A DNA stretch of 37,370 bases from Succinivibrio faecicola. GTDB taxonomy: Bacteria; Pseudomonadota; Gammaproteobacteria; Enterobacterales; Succinivibrionaceae. The DNA is taken from positions 1 to 37,370 of the forward strand of contig NZ_JAGFNY010000019.1 of NCBI RefSeq assembly GCF_019448115.1. Direction: 5' to 3'. Numbering within the stretch: position 1 is the first letter of the stretch; every line of letters starts with the position of its first letter. The translations under genes and the position numbers were made by a program. The notes below the pieces were generated by a model. It ran no database searches and was not told the DNA's origin. It saw only the letters and a program-made list of their open reading frames with translations. Positions 25,713 to 34,043 of the stretch are shown here, in pieces.

Positions 25713-26621
25713 CTAATGAAAGTTTGTATTTCTTACAGAAGAGCGCAGTCTGTCACCTTCGACACCAGGGGTATGATAAGTTACTCTATCTGTCGAACTC
25801 TGGTTTTGTGAAAGTCTTGATCTTAAATGAGATGCTGAATCATCCTGTGCTGTTGAGTGTACTGTGCTGTTTGCATGAGGATATGACTGATTCTGGCTGT
25901 TTACAGTATTAACCTCATTTTTCTGATTCATTTCAGAACGTACACGAACAAGTCTTCTGTTGAGAATTGTTGCAAACTCATCCATGAAGTTGATATATCT
26001 GTTCTCTAAAGCCTCAACTTTTGTTACAAAGCGATTATAGAACATAACAGCAGGGATAGCAGCAAAAAGACCCATTGCTGTAGCAATTAAAGCTTCTGCA
26101 ATAGGAGGCGCTACCATTGAAAGTGTTGCATTCTTTACAGCTGCAAGTGCAATAAAAGCATGCATAATACCCCAAACAGTACCAAATAAACCGATGTATG
26201 GGCTGATAGAGCCGATTGTTGCAAGTGTTGACAGATGACCTTCAAGATTCTCCATCTCTCTTGACTGAGATACCTTCATCTGACGGTATGTACCATCCAT
26301 AACAACTTCCTGATCTGCAGGACCTGAATTTATAAGACGAACGAACTCTTTAAAGCCTGCAGAGAAAATCACCTCAAGACCTAAAAGCTCTGATGATCTT
26401 TTGATACAGTCATTGTACAGATTGTTCAAATCGATACCTGACCAGAACTTTTCTTCAAAGTCATCAGCTTTTATTCTTGCATTCTTGTATGAACTTGATT
26501 TTGCAAAAATAATTGTCCAGGAAACAACTGATAAGCCAAGTAAAAACAGCATTACCACCTGAACTAGAAAGCTGGCGTTAAAAATAAGATGTGTTATGGA
26601 TAAAGAACTATTTGCTTCCAT
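25713..26621 (-). CDS. tolQ: Tol-Pal system protein TolQ with C-terminal extension
   Basis: A 302-aa MotA/TolQ/ExbB-family protein with three transmembrane helices (about 15-37, about 133-160 and about 168-195). Conserved segments include QVVMLFLLGLSVVSWTIIF, LATIGSISPYIGLFGTVWGI and PPIAEALIATAMGLFAAIPAV. E. coli TolQ has about 230 residues; this one carries about 70 extra polar, Ser/Asn/Gln-rich residues after the usual end (from about NRRLVRVRSEMNQ). The extension has no domain I recognise and is predicted to be cytosolic and disordered. The ATG has an AAAGG site. Confidence 0.96.
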   Translation of the reverse strand: MEANSSLSITHLIFNASFLVQVVMLFLLGLSVVSWTIIFAKSSSYKNARIKADDFEEKFWSGIDLNNLYNDCIKRSSELLGLEVIFSAGFKEFVRLINSGPADQEVVMDGTYRQMKVSQSREMENLEGHLSTLATIGSISPYIGLFGTVWGIMHAFIALAAVKNATLSMVAPPIAEALIATAMGLFAAIPAVMFYNRFVTKVEALENRYINFMDEFATILNRRLVRVRSEMNQKNEVNTVNSQNQSYPHANSTVHSTAQDDSASHLRSRLSQNQSSTDRVTYHTPGVEGDRLRSSVRNTNFH

Positions 26622-26623
26622 TT

Positions 26624-27067
26624 TTAACCTTTAATATTTACTGTATATGAATCTGTATTCTCTGGAATGAATTTAGCTGCATATTCAAGTGCTTCTTTTG
26701 GCATTGAAACTGGTTTGTGCTTTGCCAGATCTACAAAGGCAATCGAACACTCAAACTCAAAAAGCAGTTCATCATTCTGATTAAAAATCTGCTGATATAT
26801 TTTTAAGCTTGCAAAACGTGCTTTCACAGGGATGCAGCTTACCTTAAGTTCATCGTCAAGTTTTGCAGAGCTAATATAGTTTCCTTTTATGCTTTTTATT
26901 ACAAAACCTAATTTGTCCTCAAGCATTTTATTCTGAGAAAGCCCCATTGATCTTAACCAGTCTGTACGGCATCTTTCGCAGAACTTCAGATAATTTGCAT
27001 AGTATACTATGCCACCTGCATCAGTATCCTCAAAATATACTCTGAATTTTTCAAAAAAAGTTTCCAT
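26624..27067 (-). CDS. ybgC: Acyl-CoA thioesterase YbgC
   Basis: A 147-aa HotDog-fold thioesterase and first gene of the tol-pal part. The active-site region YFEDTDAGGIVYYANYLKF contains the conserved Asp and the ANY motif of the 4-hydroxybenzoyl-CoA thioesterase/YbgC group. It hydrolyses acyl-CoA or acyl-ACP thioesters and is associated with phospholipid synthesis. I use the ATG at 27065-27067, preceded by GGAAAGAG; a TTG four codons upstream is a weaker choice. It follows ruvB closely, so the ruv and tol genes are probably co-transcribed. Confidence 0.93.
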   Translation of the reverse strand: METFFEKFRVYFEDTDAGGIVYYANYLKFCERCRTDWLRSMGLSQNKMLEDKLGFVIKSIKGNYISSAKLDDELKVSCIPVKARFASLKIYQQIFNQNDELLFEFECSIAFVDLAKHKPVSMPKEALEYAAKFIPENTDSYTVNIKG

Positions 27068-27082
27068 TACTCTTTCCAACAG

Positions 27083-28138
27083 TTATTCTTTTTTTAAACC
27101 GAATTTTTCATATGCTTTGGCAGTTGCAATACGTCCTGTTCTTGAACGCTGAACAAATCCCTGCTGAATTATATAAGGCTCGACAACATTCTCAAGGGTG
27201 TCCCTGTCATGACCTAATGAGGCTGCAAGACTTTCTATTCCTACAGGACCACCATTGAAATCATAAATGATGCTCTTTAGATATTCCCTGTCAAAATCAT
27301 CAAATCCGTCATCATCGATTAAAAGCATTTTAAGCGCTGCTTTGGCAATTTCAAGAGTAATAGTTCCGTTTCCCTTAACCTGAGCATAATCTCGTACTCT
27401 CCTTAGCAGACGATTAGCAATTCTAGGAGTTCCTCTTGATCTTGCAGCAATCTCATGAGCGCCTTCTTTAGAAATTACAACGTTAAGTTTCTTTGCAGAT
27501 GCATTGACAATTATTTCAAGCTCCTTTGGGGTATAGAACCTTAACTGCAGAATTATTCCAAATCTTGCTCTTAATGGAGATGTAAGTGTTCCTGCTCTTG
27601 TTGTAGCACCTACAAGAGTGAAAGGATTTAAGGTGATTTTAATAGATCTTGCTGACGGACCTTCACCTGTCATGATGTCCACCATATAATCTTCCATTGC
27701 AGGATATAAAAACTCCTCAATTATTGGAGACAGACGGTGGATCTCATCAATAAAGATTACAGATCGAGGTTGCAGGTTTGTTAAAAGTGCAGCGGCATCA
27801 CCTTTTTTCTCAAGTGCAGGTCCTGAGGTCTGTGATATTGAAACAGACAGCTCATTTGCAATAATATTTGACAATGTAGTCTTACCAAGACCTGGAGGTC
27901 CAAAGATTAGAACATGATCAAGAGCCTCTCCTCTTTTTCTTGCTGCCTCCAGTGCAATTGACAACTGTTCTTTTACCTCATTTTGACCAACATAATCTGC
28001 AAGTGTTGTTGGTCTTAATGCTCTATCTTCACTAGATTTTGTAAGCTCCTGTAATATCTCATCTTGTGTTTTCTCAGGTCTTACAATGCTGTCAACCTCA
28101 ATGGAATCAGCAAAGATCCCCATATTGTCATCAGACAT
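27083..28138 (-). CDS. ruvB: Holliday junction branch migration ATPase RuvB
   Basis: A 351-aa AAA+ ATPase. Visible are [11 protein letters not shown] (box II region), Walker [10 protein letters not shown], Walker [11 protein letters not shown], sensor 1 VGATTRAG, arginine-finger region SPLRARFG, and the C-terminal winged helix with [16 protein letters not shown]. It forms hexameric rings that pump DNA through RuvA-bound Holliday junctions. Length is close to E. coli (336 aa), with a slightly longer N-terminus. The ATG has AAAGGAGG upstream and the codon directly follows the ruvA stop. Confidence 0.98.
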   Translation of the reverse strand: MSDDNMGIFADSIEVDSIVRPEKTQDEILQELTKSSEDRALRPTTLADYVGQNEVKEQLSIALEAARKRGEALDHVLIFGPPGLGKTTLSNIIANELSVSISQTSGPALEKKGDAAALLTNLQPRSVIFIDEIHRLSPIIEEFLYPAMEDYMVDIMTGEGPSARSIKITLNPFTLVGATTRAGTLTSPLRARFGIILQLRFYTPKELEIIVNASAKKLNVVISKEGAHEIAARSRGTPRIANRLLRRVRDYAQVKGNGTITLEIAKAALKMLLIDDDGFDDFDREYLKSIIYDFNGGPVGIESLAASLGHDRDTLENVVEPYIIQQGFVQRSRTGRIATAKAYEKFGLKKE

Positions 28139-28759
28139 TTATCGGCCTCCTTTAGAAATCACAGATAGAGCCTTTACAATTATCTGCTGAGTTGAAAGGG
28201 ATGGTTCTTCTTTCAGTACCAGTTTTACATATTTGACAGAATCATTCTCTTTATAACCCAATGCAGTCATGGCAGCTACAGCATCACTGAATCTGTCATC
28301 GGAAGAAGAAACATCTCCTTGTTTACTCTGTAAGGACTGACCACTGTCATTTGCAAAGTTCTTTAGTGTGTCTTTTAGCTCTACAACCAGTCTTGAAGCT
28401 GTTTTCTTTCCAACTCCGGGGATCTGCTCCAGACTTGAAGCCTTTTCTTGAAGAACTGAAGATACAAACTCATCTACACTGAATGTTGATAAAACAGCTA
28501 AGGCCATTTTAGGACCAACACCATTAACTTTTATCAGAGCTCTGAACAGAGATCTCTGTGTGATTGTTGAAAATCCAAAAAGTACCTGTGCATCCTCTCT
28601 TACAACATGGTGGATATAAACAAAGCATGGAGCATCAATTTTAAGTTCTGACAGGCTTGATACGGGCATATCAACCTCATATCCTACACCTGATGAAACT
28701 TCAATCAGTGCAGTAACGCCGTCTATTCTTAAAACCTTGCCTCTTAAACTACCTATCAT
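28139..28759 (-). CDS. ruvA: Holliday junction DNA-binding subunit RuvA
   Basis: A 206-aa protein in the usual three-domain form: OB-fold starting MIGSLRGKVLRIDG, two helix-hairpin-helix motifs (LIKVNGVGPKMALAVLS and LEQIPGVGKKTASRLVVEL), and a C-terminal RuvB-contact domain after a Ser-rich linker. I take the ATG at 28757-28759 because it gives the family N-terminus MIGxLRG and lies 4 nt after the ruvC stop. The frame extends 14 codons upstream into ruvC. Confidence 0.97.
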   Translation of the reverse strand: MIGSLRGKVLRIDGVTALIEVSSGVGYEVDMPVSSLSELKIDAPCFVYIHHVVREDAQVLFGFSTITQRSLFRALIKVNGVGPKMALAVLSTFSVDEFVSSVLQEKASSLEQIPGVGKKTASRLVVELKDTLKNFANDSGQSLQSKQGDVSSSDDRFSDAVAAMTALGYKENDSVKYVKLVLKEEPSLSTQQIIVKALSVISKGGR

Positions 28760-28763
28760 AATA

Positions 28764-29306
28764 TTATTTCTTATCTCTCTGCCAGCGTCCGTGCACTGCA
28801 CCCTGAGTTGCGACGCCGTTTCCTATTGTTTGTGTAACCTTGCTTGTAAAGCAGTGACATAATGCACAGGCAAGAGCGTCTGCAGCATCTGCCTGAGGAT
28901 TTGCTGACAGATGAAGAATATGCTTAATCATATACTGCACCTGTTCTTTTTTAGCCCAACCATAACCTACAACTGACTGCTTTATCTGCATTGGAGTATA
29001 TTCATAAACCAAAAGGCCCTGATTTGCCCCAGCCACAATTGCAGCAGCTCTTGCTTCAGACAGCTTTACGGTTGACTGAACATTTTTTGACAAGAATGTC
29101 TCTTCTATAGCCATACAGTCAGGCTTGTACTGCTCTACGAGAGTTAAGACTGCATCAAAAATAACTTTTAGCTTTGAAGCAAGATCACCGTTTCCTGTTT
29201 TGATACACCCAGAGCCGATATAGGTAACATCACTTCCGGTCATTTTAACAATGCCGTATCCTGTAAAACGCGAACCTGGGTCAATTCCGATGACGATTTT
29301 TGACAT
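28764..29306 (-). CDS. ruvC: Crossover junction endodeoxyribonuclease RuvC
   Basis: A 180-aa Holliday junction resolvase. The RNase H-like fold has the four acidic residues in place: Asp8 in IGIDPGSRFTGYG, Glu in MAIEETFL, and the C-terminal pair in NPQADAADALACALCH. Length matches E. coli (173 aa). It is the first gene of the ruv-tol unit, with a TATAAT about 60 nt upstream. The ribosome-binding site is weak. Confidence 0.98.
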   Translation of the reverse strand: MSKIVIGIDPGSRFTGYGIVKMTGSDVTYIGSGCIKTGNGDLASKLKVIFDAVLTLVEQYKPDCMAIEETFLSKNVQSTVKLSEARAAAIVAGANQGLLVYEYTPMQIKQSVVGYGWAKKEQVQYMIKHILHLSANPQADAADALACALCHCFTSKVTQTIGNGVATQGAVHGRWQRDKK

Positions 29307-29364
29307 AAATACAGTGTTGTTACAAAAAAAAGATTATCAGCTTTTAAGACGAATTTTCTGTACG

Positions 29365-29370
29365 ATTATA
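29365..29370 (-). promoter_or_regulatory. -10 element of the ruvC promoter
   Basis: A consensus TATAAT on the minus strand lies about 60 nt upstream of the ruvC ATG, in the AT-rich gap 29307-29474. The -35 at 17-nt spacing is poor (TTTTAT), so strength is uncertain. Confidence 0.55.
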
Positions 29371-29474
29371 CGAATTTAAGAGGAAGAATAAAATATATTT
29401 CAGTTATATTTGATGCTTCAAAGAGATTAAAAAAAAGATGAAACTGCTTTGCAAATGTATGCATTACAAAATCA

Positions 29475-29547
29475 TGCTGCCAGGCAGAATCGAACTGCCG
29501 ACCTCCTGATTACGAATCAGTTGCTCTACCTACTAAGCTATGGCAGC
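29475..29547 (-). tRNA. tRNA-Thr(CGT), 3' CCA not encoded
   Basis: A 73-nt gene. The acceptor GCTGCCA pairs with TGGCAGC, the anticodon loop is TTCGTAA with anticodon CGT, and the T-arm is GGCAG-TTCGATT-CTGCC. The discriminator A is followed by TGA rather than CCA, so CCA must be added by nucleotidyltransferase. The overall pattern matches E. coli thrW. Confidence 0.95.
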
Positions 29548-29555
29548 GTGAGAGT

Positions 29556-29584
29556 ATTCTAAAAAATTCTAAATCGAGATTCAA
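29556..29584 (-). promoter_or_regulatory. Promoter of tRNA-Thr
   Basis: Minus strand -35 TTGAAT (29579-29584), 17-nt spacer, -10 TAGAAT (29556-29561). The expected start lies only a few bases before the mature tRNA 5' end. A second TAGAAT at 29566-29571 repeats the -10. Confidence 0.55.
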
Positions 29585-29615
29585 TATTTTGATAAAATGA
29601 TTTCAAGAGGTTAAC

Positions 29616-30017
29616 ATGGACACATACAGACAGATAGTATTAAACGCATTCAAACTTATTATCCTTTTTGTTTTCTTTAACAACTCTCATGCTTATCCGC
29701 CAAATGACTCAATTAGAATCGGAATTTTGGTATTCGGCTCTATTGTGTTCATGGTTTGCGGCTTTGAATTTAAAAAGGAGAAAAAGCGCTTTAGAACTAT
29801 GTTCATGTGGTGCTTTGCCTTTTTACCATGGCTCTTTTTTGCTCAGGTAAGTTATATTGCAAGTGCAAAAGAGCAAAGCGTCTTCAAATATCTTACAGAC
29901 AATATTCATGTTCTGTTTATATACAATTCAACAAGACTTATTTTCGGTCTTTGCGTATTTATTATCATTCTTTATGAATTTTTCAGAGCTATTAGAAATC
30001 TTTACTCAAAAGATTAA
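29616..30017 (+). CDS. Small hypothetical membrane protein
   Basis: A 133-aa protein, not recognised. It is strongly hydrophobic, with about four membrane segments: residues 10-25, 35-52, 62-80 and 105-122. A basic loop (FKKEKKRFR) follows the second segment and the C-terminus is basic. The ATG has AAGAGG 5 nt upstream. It stands alone between a divergent tRNA gene and glk, ends 98 nt before glk, and has its own terminator (30041-30070). It is probably an inner-membrane protein of unknown role. Confidence 0.75.
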   Translation: MDTYRQIVLNAFKLIILFVFFNNSHAYPPNDSIRIGILVFGSIVFMVCGFEFKKEKKRFRTMFMWCFAFLPWLFFAQVSYIASAKEQSVFKYLTDNIHVLFIYNSTRLIFGLCVFIIILYEFFRAIRNLYSKD

Positions 30018-30040
30018 GCTCACAAAGAAAAAAAATTCCA

Positions 30041-30070
30041 AAAAACAGGCAAAGACATACCTGTTTTTTT
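30041..30070 (+). terminator. Rho-independent terminator of the small membrane-protein gene
   Basis: AAAAACAGG (30041-30049) pairs with CCTGTTTTT (30060-30068), 10-nt loop, followed by further T. It isolates glk from the upstream gene. Confidence 0.8.
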
Positions 30071-30071
30071 G

Positions 30072-30077
30072 TATAAT
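30072..30077 (+). promoter_or_regulatory. Candidate -10 element for glk
   Basis: A perfect TATAAT lies 38 nt before the glk ATG, directly after the upstream terminator T-run. No good -35 is seen at 17 nt because that position is inside the terminator hairpin. Confidence 0.4.
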
Positions 30078-30115
30078 ATTCATTTATATTTTTAATTAAA
30101 CTAACAGAGGTAAAA

Positions 30116-31093
30116 ATGGCACAGCTTTCAGGTGTAGCACTTGTTGGAGACGTTGGCGGCACCAACGCAAGATTATCACTGGTAAATTTAGCAGATGGCT
30201 CATTATCAAATACTATTATCTATTCATCAGTTGACAATGAATCATTAGAGCTTGTAATCAGAAAGTATCGTGAGGATGCAGGTGTTGAATTTGATTCAGC
30301 TTGTATCGCTATTGCCTGCCCTGTTAATGGTGACTACATCAAGATGACAAATAATCATTGGGAATTCTCAATAAGCAAGATGAAAGAAAATCTTGGTCTT
30401 AAAGAGTTAGTTTTCATCAATGATTTTACTGCAATGTCAATGTGCACAACCGCAATTGACATCAAAGATATGACTCAGGTTGGCGGTGAGTCTATCGATC
30501 CTAAGGCACCTAAGGCTATTTACGGAGCAGGTACCGGCCTTGGTGTTGGCTATCTTATCAATGTAAACGACAAGTGGATCCCTCTTTCAACTGAAGGCGG
30601 TCACGTTGATCCTAGTGCTACAACCTCAAGACAGGATGATATTCTCCGTGAGATAAGAAAGAACTTCAAGCACGTATCAGCTGAGCGTCTGCTTTCAGGT
30701 CAGGGTTTAGTTAATCTATACAAAGCAATTGCAACTCTAAACGGTCACGAGGTTAAGGATGTTGAGCCTTGCGATGTAACTGCAGGTGCATTTGCTGATC
30801 CTGCATGCCCAGACTGCAAGGAGGCAATTGATCAGTTCTGCGCTATGATGGGCGTATTCGGTTCAAATCTTGCAGTAAACCTACTTACAAAGGGCGGTGT
30901 TTACATTGCAGGCGGTATCGTTCCAAGATTCATTGAATACTTCAAAAATTCATCATTCAGAGAGAACTTCGATAATGCAGGTAGATTCTCTGAGACCATG
31001 AAGAAATTACCTGTTTATGTAATTTCTCACAAGGATGCCGGTCTGCTAGGAGCTGGTGCTTATATTCGTCAGCAGTTAGGTGCAGATCTTTAA
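30116..31093 (+). CDS. glk: Glucokinase
   Basis: A 325-aa ATP-dependent hexokinase of the E. coli Glk family (321 aa), converting glucose to glucose-6-phosphate. The phosphate-1 motif LVGDVGGTNARLSL is near residues 9-22, followed by CIAIACPVNGDYIKMTN, the catalytic Asp region FINDFTAMSMC, YGAGTGLGVGYL, EGGHVD, HVSAERLLSGQGLVNLY, and YIAGGIVPRFIEYF near the C-terminus. The ATG has an AGAGG site. Codon choice looks more biased than in the accessory genes, which suggests good expression. It is convergent with rpoD, with a shared terminator between them. Confidence 0.97.
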   Translation: MAQLSGVALVGDVGGTNARLSLVNLADGSLSNTIIYSSVDNESLELVIRKYREDAGVEFDSACIAIACPVNGDYIKMTNNHWEFSISKMKENLGLKELVFINDFTAMSMCTTAIDIKDMTQVGGESIDPKAPKAIYGAGTGLGVGYLINVNDKWIPLSTEGGHVDPSATTSRQDDILREIRKNFKHVSAERLLSGQGLVNLYKAIATLNGHEVKDVEPCDVTAGAFADPACPDCKEAIDQFCAMMGVFGSNLAVNLLTKGGVYIAGGIVPRFIEYFKNSSFRENFDNAGRFSETMKKLPVYVISHKDAGLLGAGAYIRQQLGADL

Positions 31094-31140
31094 TTTTTTA
31101 AGTCAATTAGTCTGACAGCTTGTGTTTTACTCAGGCGCTA

Positions 31141-31173
31141 AAAAAGCCAAAACATTTTATGTTTTGGCTTTTT
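31141..31173. terminator. Bidirectional terminator between glk and rpoD
   Basis: A perfect 15-bp stem (31141-31155 with 31159-31173), 3-nt loop. It has A5 on the left and T5 on the right, so it works as a Rho-independent terminator for both convergent genes. Confidence 0.92.
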
Positions 31174-31194
31174 GTATGATTTCATGTTCAAAGC

Positions 31195-33126
31195 TTAATC
31201 GAGGAATCCTCTTAATCCCTGTGAACGGCAAGGATGACGCAGTTTTCTTAAAGCCTTAGCTTCAATCTGACGAATACGCTCACGGGTAACACCAAACTGA
31301 CGACCAACCTCTTCAAGAGTATGATCAGATGGCATTCCGATACCGAAACGCATTCTTAGAACCTGTGCCTCACGTGGTGGCATTTCATCTAAAACACCAT
31401 TGATTGCGTTCTTCAGGCTCTCAGATGTGGCTGCCTCTGCAGGAACTACTATTGAGCTATCCTCAATAAAATCTCCTAAATGAGAATCGTCATCATCACC
31501 TACAGGAGTCTCTAATGAAATTGGCTCCTTAGCAATCTTCATTACCTTTCTAATCTTATCTTCAGGTAAGCCCATCTTTGCAGCTAACTCTTCTGGAGTT
31601 GGCTCTCTTCCCTTCTCCTGAAGCATCTGACGTGAAATACGATTGAGCTTGTTAATAGTTTCAATCATATGAACTGGAATTCTGATTGTACGTGCCTGAT
31701 CAGCAATAGATCTGGTAATAGCCTGTCTAATCCACCATGTTGCATATGTAGAGAACTTGTAACCTCTTCTGTATTCAAACTTATCAACAGCCTTCATCAG
31801 ACCGATATTACCTTCCTGAATCAGATCAAGGAACTGTAGACCTCTGTTTGTATACTTCTTGGCAATGGAAATAACAAGACGAAGGTTGGCTTCAACCATC
31901 TCCTTCTTAGCCTTCTTAGCCATTGCATCACCCATCATGATACGTCTTGCAAGATCTCTTAAGCGACAGATATTGATACCTGAATCTGTTTCGATTTCCT
32001 TTAAGGCATCTACACACTTTTTGATTTCAGGCTCATATTCTTTGAGCTTTGCTGTATATGCTTTCTTGCTCTTGCAGGCTTTTTCAAACCATTCCATTTC
32101 AGATACGACTTCTTCATCATTGTAGAACTTCTTGAGTTCTTCAATCTTCATGCCGCATCTTCCAACTGCAATTTCACGTACTCTGCGATCCTGCTTTTTA
32201 ACACGATCCATCATTTCGTGAAGCTTACGAAGCAAACTTTCAAGTTGTGATGGAACAATCTTGAAGGTTTTGAAAATTTCTACTAATTTCTCAAGTTCTT
32301 TCTGATACTTCTTGTCTGTTGTTGACTTTGCTCTTGCAGCAATAACCTTATCAAACTGAACTCTAAGCTCTGTAAAGCGCTTTCTGGTCTCCTCAGGATC
32401 TGGACCTGAATCATTAGGAGAATCATCGCCATCAGAATCTAAATCGTCATCATCTTCAATTTCGTCTTTATTGGCTTTAGCTTTCTTCTTAGATGGCTTT
32501 GCAGTTACTGACTCTTCTTCCTCATCAAGAGCTTCTAGCTCTTTATCAAGTTCAGCTTCAGCATTCTCATCAACATCAAGAATAATATCTTCATTGTCCT
32601 CTGCTGCACTGTTTGGATCAGCAAAACCGTTGATGATATCGCCAAGCTTGATCTCAGATAAAGGATCCTGAGTCATCTCATAACGGGCAAAAAGCTCTTC
32701 CATAGCTTCTGGATATTCAACAAGACATAACTGAACTTCTGAAGTACCCTTCTCTATGCGCTTAGAGATTTCAATCTCATCTTTTCTAGTAAGAAGAGAT
32801 ACATTGCCCATCTCGCGCATATACATACGTACAGGATCTGTTGTTCTTCCAATATCAACTGAGCTGTCAAGCTGATTTGCTACAACTTCCACATCTTCAG
32901 TATCTGATGTTGAATTTCCATTTAAAAGAAGATCATCTGCCTCAGGAGGAGTTTCACAGACTGTAATACCCATGTCTATGAAGGTCTGAATGAAGACTGA
33001 TAACTGATCACCACTGATAATATCAGGTGGAATAAGATCGTTAATCTCTTCAATAGTTAAGTATCCCTGATCTTTTCCTTTGGCAATTAATTGTTTAAAT
33101 TCTGTACTTGCTGAATTATTATCCAT
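31195..33126 (-). CDS. rpoD: RNA polymerase primary sigma factor RpoD
   Basis: A 643-aa sigma-70. Region 1.1 is at the N-terminus ([20 protein letters not shown]), region 1.2 at [18 protein letters not shown] (about 97-114), then a non-conserved insert of about 245 residues that includes a highly acidic stretch with a Lys-rich patch (about 180-245). Region 2 contains [20 protein letters not shown] and [19 protein letters not shown], region 3 follows, and region 4.2 is [20 protein letters not shown], ending LRGFLD. Length is slightly above E. coli (613 aa), which is explained by the acidic insert. The ATG has AGGAAAA upstream. The dnaG and rpsU genes usual upstream in Enterobacteria are absent here. 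Confidence 0.98.
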   Translation of the reverse strand: MDNNSASTEFKQLIAKGKDQGYLTIEEINDLIPPDIISGDQLSVFIQTFIDMGITVCETPPEADDLLLNGNSTSDTEDVEVVANQLDSSVDIGRTTDPVRMYMREMGNVSLLTRKDEIEISKRIEKGTSEVQLCLVEYPEAMEELFARYEMTQDPLSEIKLGDIINGFADPNSAAEDNEDIILDVDENAEAELDKELEALDEEEESVTAKPSKKKAKANKDEIEDDDDLDSDGDDSPNDSGPDPEETRKRFTELRVQFDKVIAARAKSTTDKKYQKELEKLVEIFKTFKIVPSQLESLLRKLHEMMDRVKKQDRRVREIAVGRCGMKIEELKKFYNDEEVVSEMEWFEKACKSKKAYTAKLKEYEPEIKKCVDALKEIETDSGINICRLRDLARRIMMGDAMAKKAKKEMVEANLRLVISIAKKYTNRGLQFLDLIQEGNIGLMKAVDKFEYRRGYKFSTYATWWIRQAITRSIADQARTIRIPVHMIETINKLNRISRQMLQEKGREPTPEELAAKMGLPEDKIRKVMKIAKEPISLETPVGDDDDSHLGDFIEDSSIVVPAEAATSESLKNAINGVLDEMPPREAQVLRMRFGIGMPSDHTLEEVGRQFGVTRERIRQIEAKALRKLRHPCRSQGLRGFLD

Positions 33127-33209
33127 TCTCTAATTTTTCCTGGATTACTTGTCTTTTATAGTGACGAAATGGGTAAGAGTTTCCTCCTGCCCATTATCGT
33201 AATATTTAT

Positions 33210-33238
33210 ATATAGGTTATGAATTCAGAAAAAGCAAA
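33210..33238 (-). promoter_or_regulatory. Candidate rpoD promoter
   Basis: On the minus strand, TTGCTT and TATATA are separated by 17 nt, about 85 nt upstream of the rpoD ATG. The -35 overlaps the hairpin that follows yebC. Confidence 0.5.
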
Positions 33239-33249
33239 ATATTTTTGCT
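33229..33249 (-). terminator. Terminator after yebC
   Basis: AGCAAAA and TTTTGCT form a short hairpin just past the yebC stop, followed on the minus strand by a T-run. It is short and AT-rich, so moderate strength is expected, and boundaries are approximate by a base. Confidence 0.6.
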
Positions 33250-33259
33250 AAATAATAAA

Positions 33260-34015
33260 TTAAACCTCAAGATCATCAGGGAATGATGCATTGTGATATA
33301 CATTCTGAACATCATCAAGATCTTCAAGAGCGTCAATCATCTTCATGCATCTTACAGCGATATCACCTTCTAACTCAGCTTCTGTTGATGGAACCATTGA
33401 AACTTCTGCATTAATTGGCTTTAAACCAGCCTTTTCAAAAGCTTCAACTACATCAGCAAAAGCATCTGGAGCTGTATAGATATCGATTGAACCATCATCA
33501 TTAGTTACAACATCATCTGCACCAGCTTCAAGACCGATATCCATTGCCTTTTCCTCGTCAACTTCAATCTTACCGTCCTCATCTGGAGCAAAGCTGATTA
33601 CGCCCTTCTTGGTGAACAAGTAACCTACAGAGCCAGAAGTACCAAGGTTGCCACCAAACTTGGTGAAAGCATGACGAACCTCAGATGCTGTTCTGTTGTG
33701 GTTGTCAGTCATGCACTCAACCATAACTGCTACACCGCCAACGCCATAACCTTCATAAGTGATGTTCTCTAAATCAGAACCTTCACCACCACCAACACCA
33801 CGCTCAATAGCTCTCTTGATGGTGTCACGGGTCATGTTCTGTGCTAATGCAGCAACAACTGCCGAACGTAAACGAGGATTTGAAGACTCATCACCGCCAC
33901 CCATTTTTGCAGCAGTTGTGATTTCACGGATCAGCTTAGTGAATACCTTACCACGCTTTGCATCCTGTGCAGCCTTACGGAATTTAATATTGGCCCATTT
34001 TGAATGTCCTGACAT
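33260..34015 (-). CDS. yebC: YebC/PmpR family regulatory protein
   Basis: A 251-aa protein of the YebC/TACO1 family (E. coli YebC 246 aa). The N-terminus [23 protein letters not shown] is diagnostic. It continues with [43 protein letters not shown] and [19 protein letters not shown]. The family is described both as DNA-binding regulators and, more recently, as ribosome-associated factors that relieve stalling on difficult peptide sequences. It starts 28 nt after aspS on the same strand, so the two are probably co-transcribed. The ATG has AGGAGATAAAA upstream. Confidence 0.97.
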   Translation of the reverse strand: MSGHSKWANIKFRKAAQDAKRGKVFTKLIREITTAAKMGGGDESSNPRLRSAVVAALAQNMTRDTIKRAIERGVGGGEGSDLENITYEGYGVGGVAVMVECMTDNHNRTASEVRHAFTKFGGNLGTSGSVGYLFTKKGVISFAPDEDGKIEVDEEKAMDIGLEAGADDVVTNDDGSIDIYTAPDAFADVVEAFEKAGLKPINAEVSMVPSTEAELEGDIAVRCMKMIDALEDLDDVQNVYHNASFPDDLEV

Positions 34016-34043
34016 TTTTATCTCCTGTTTTTAGCGCATTAGG

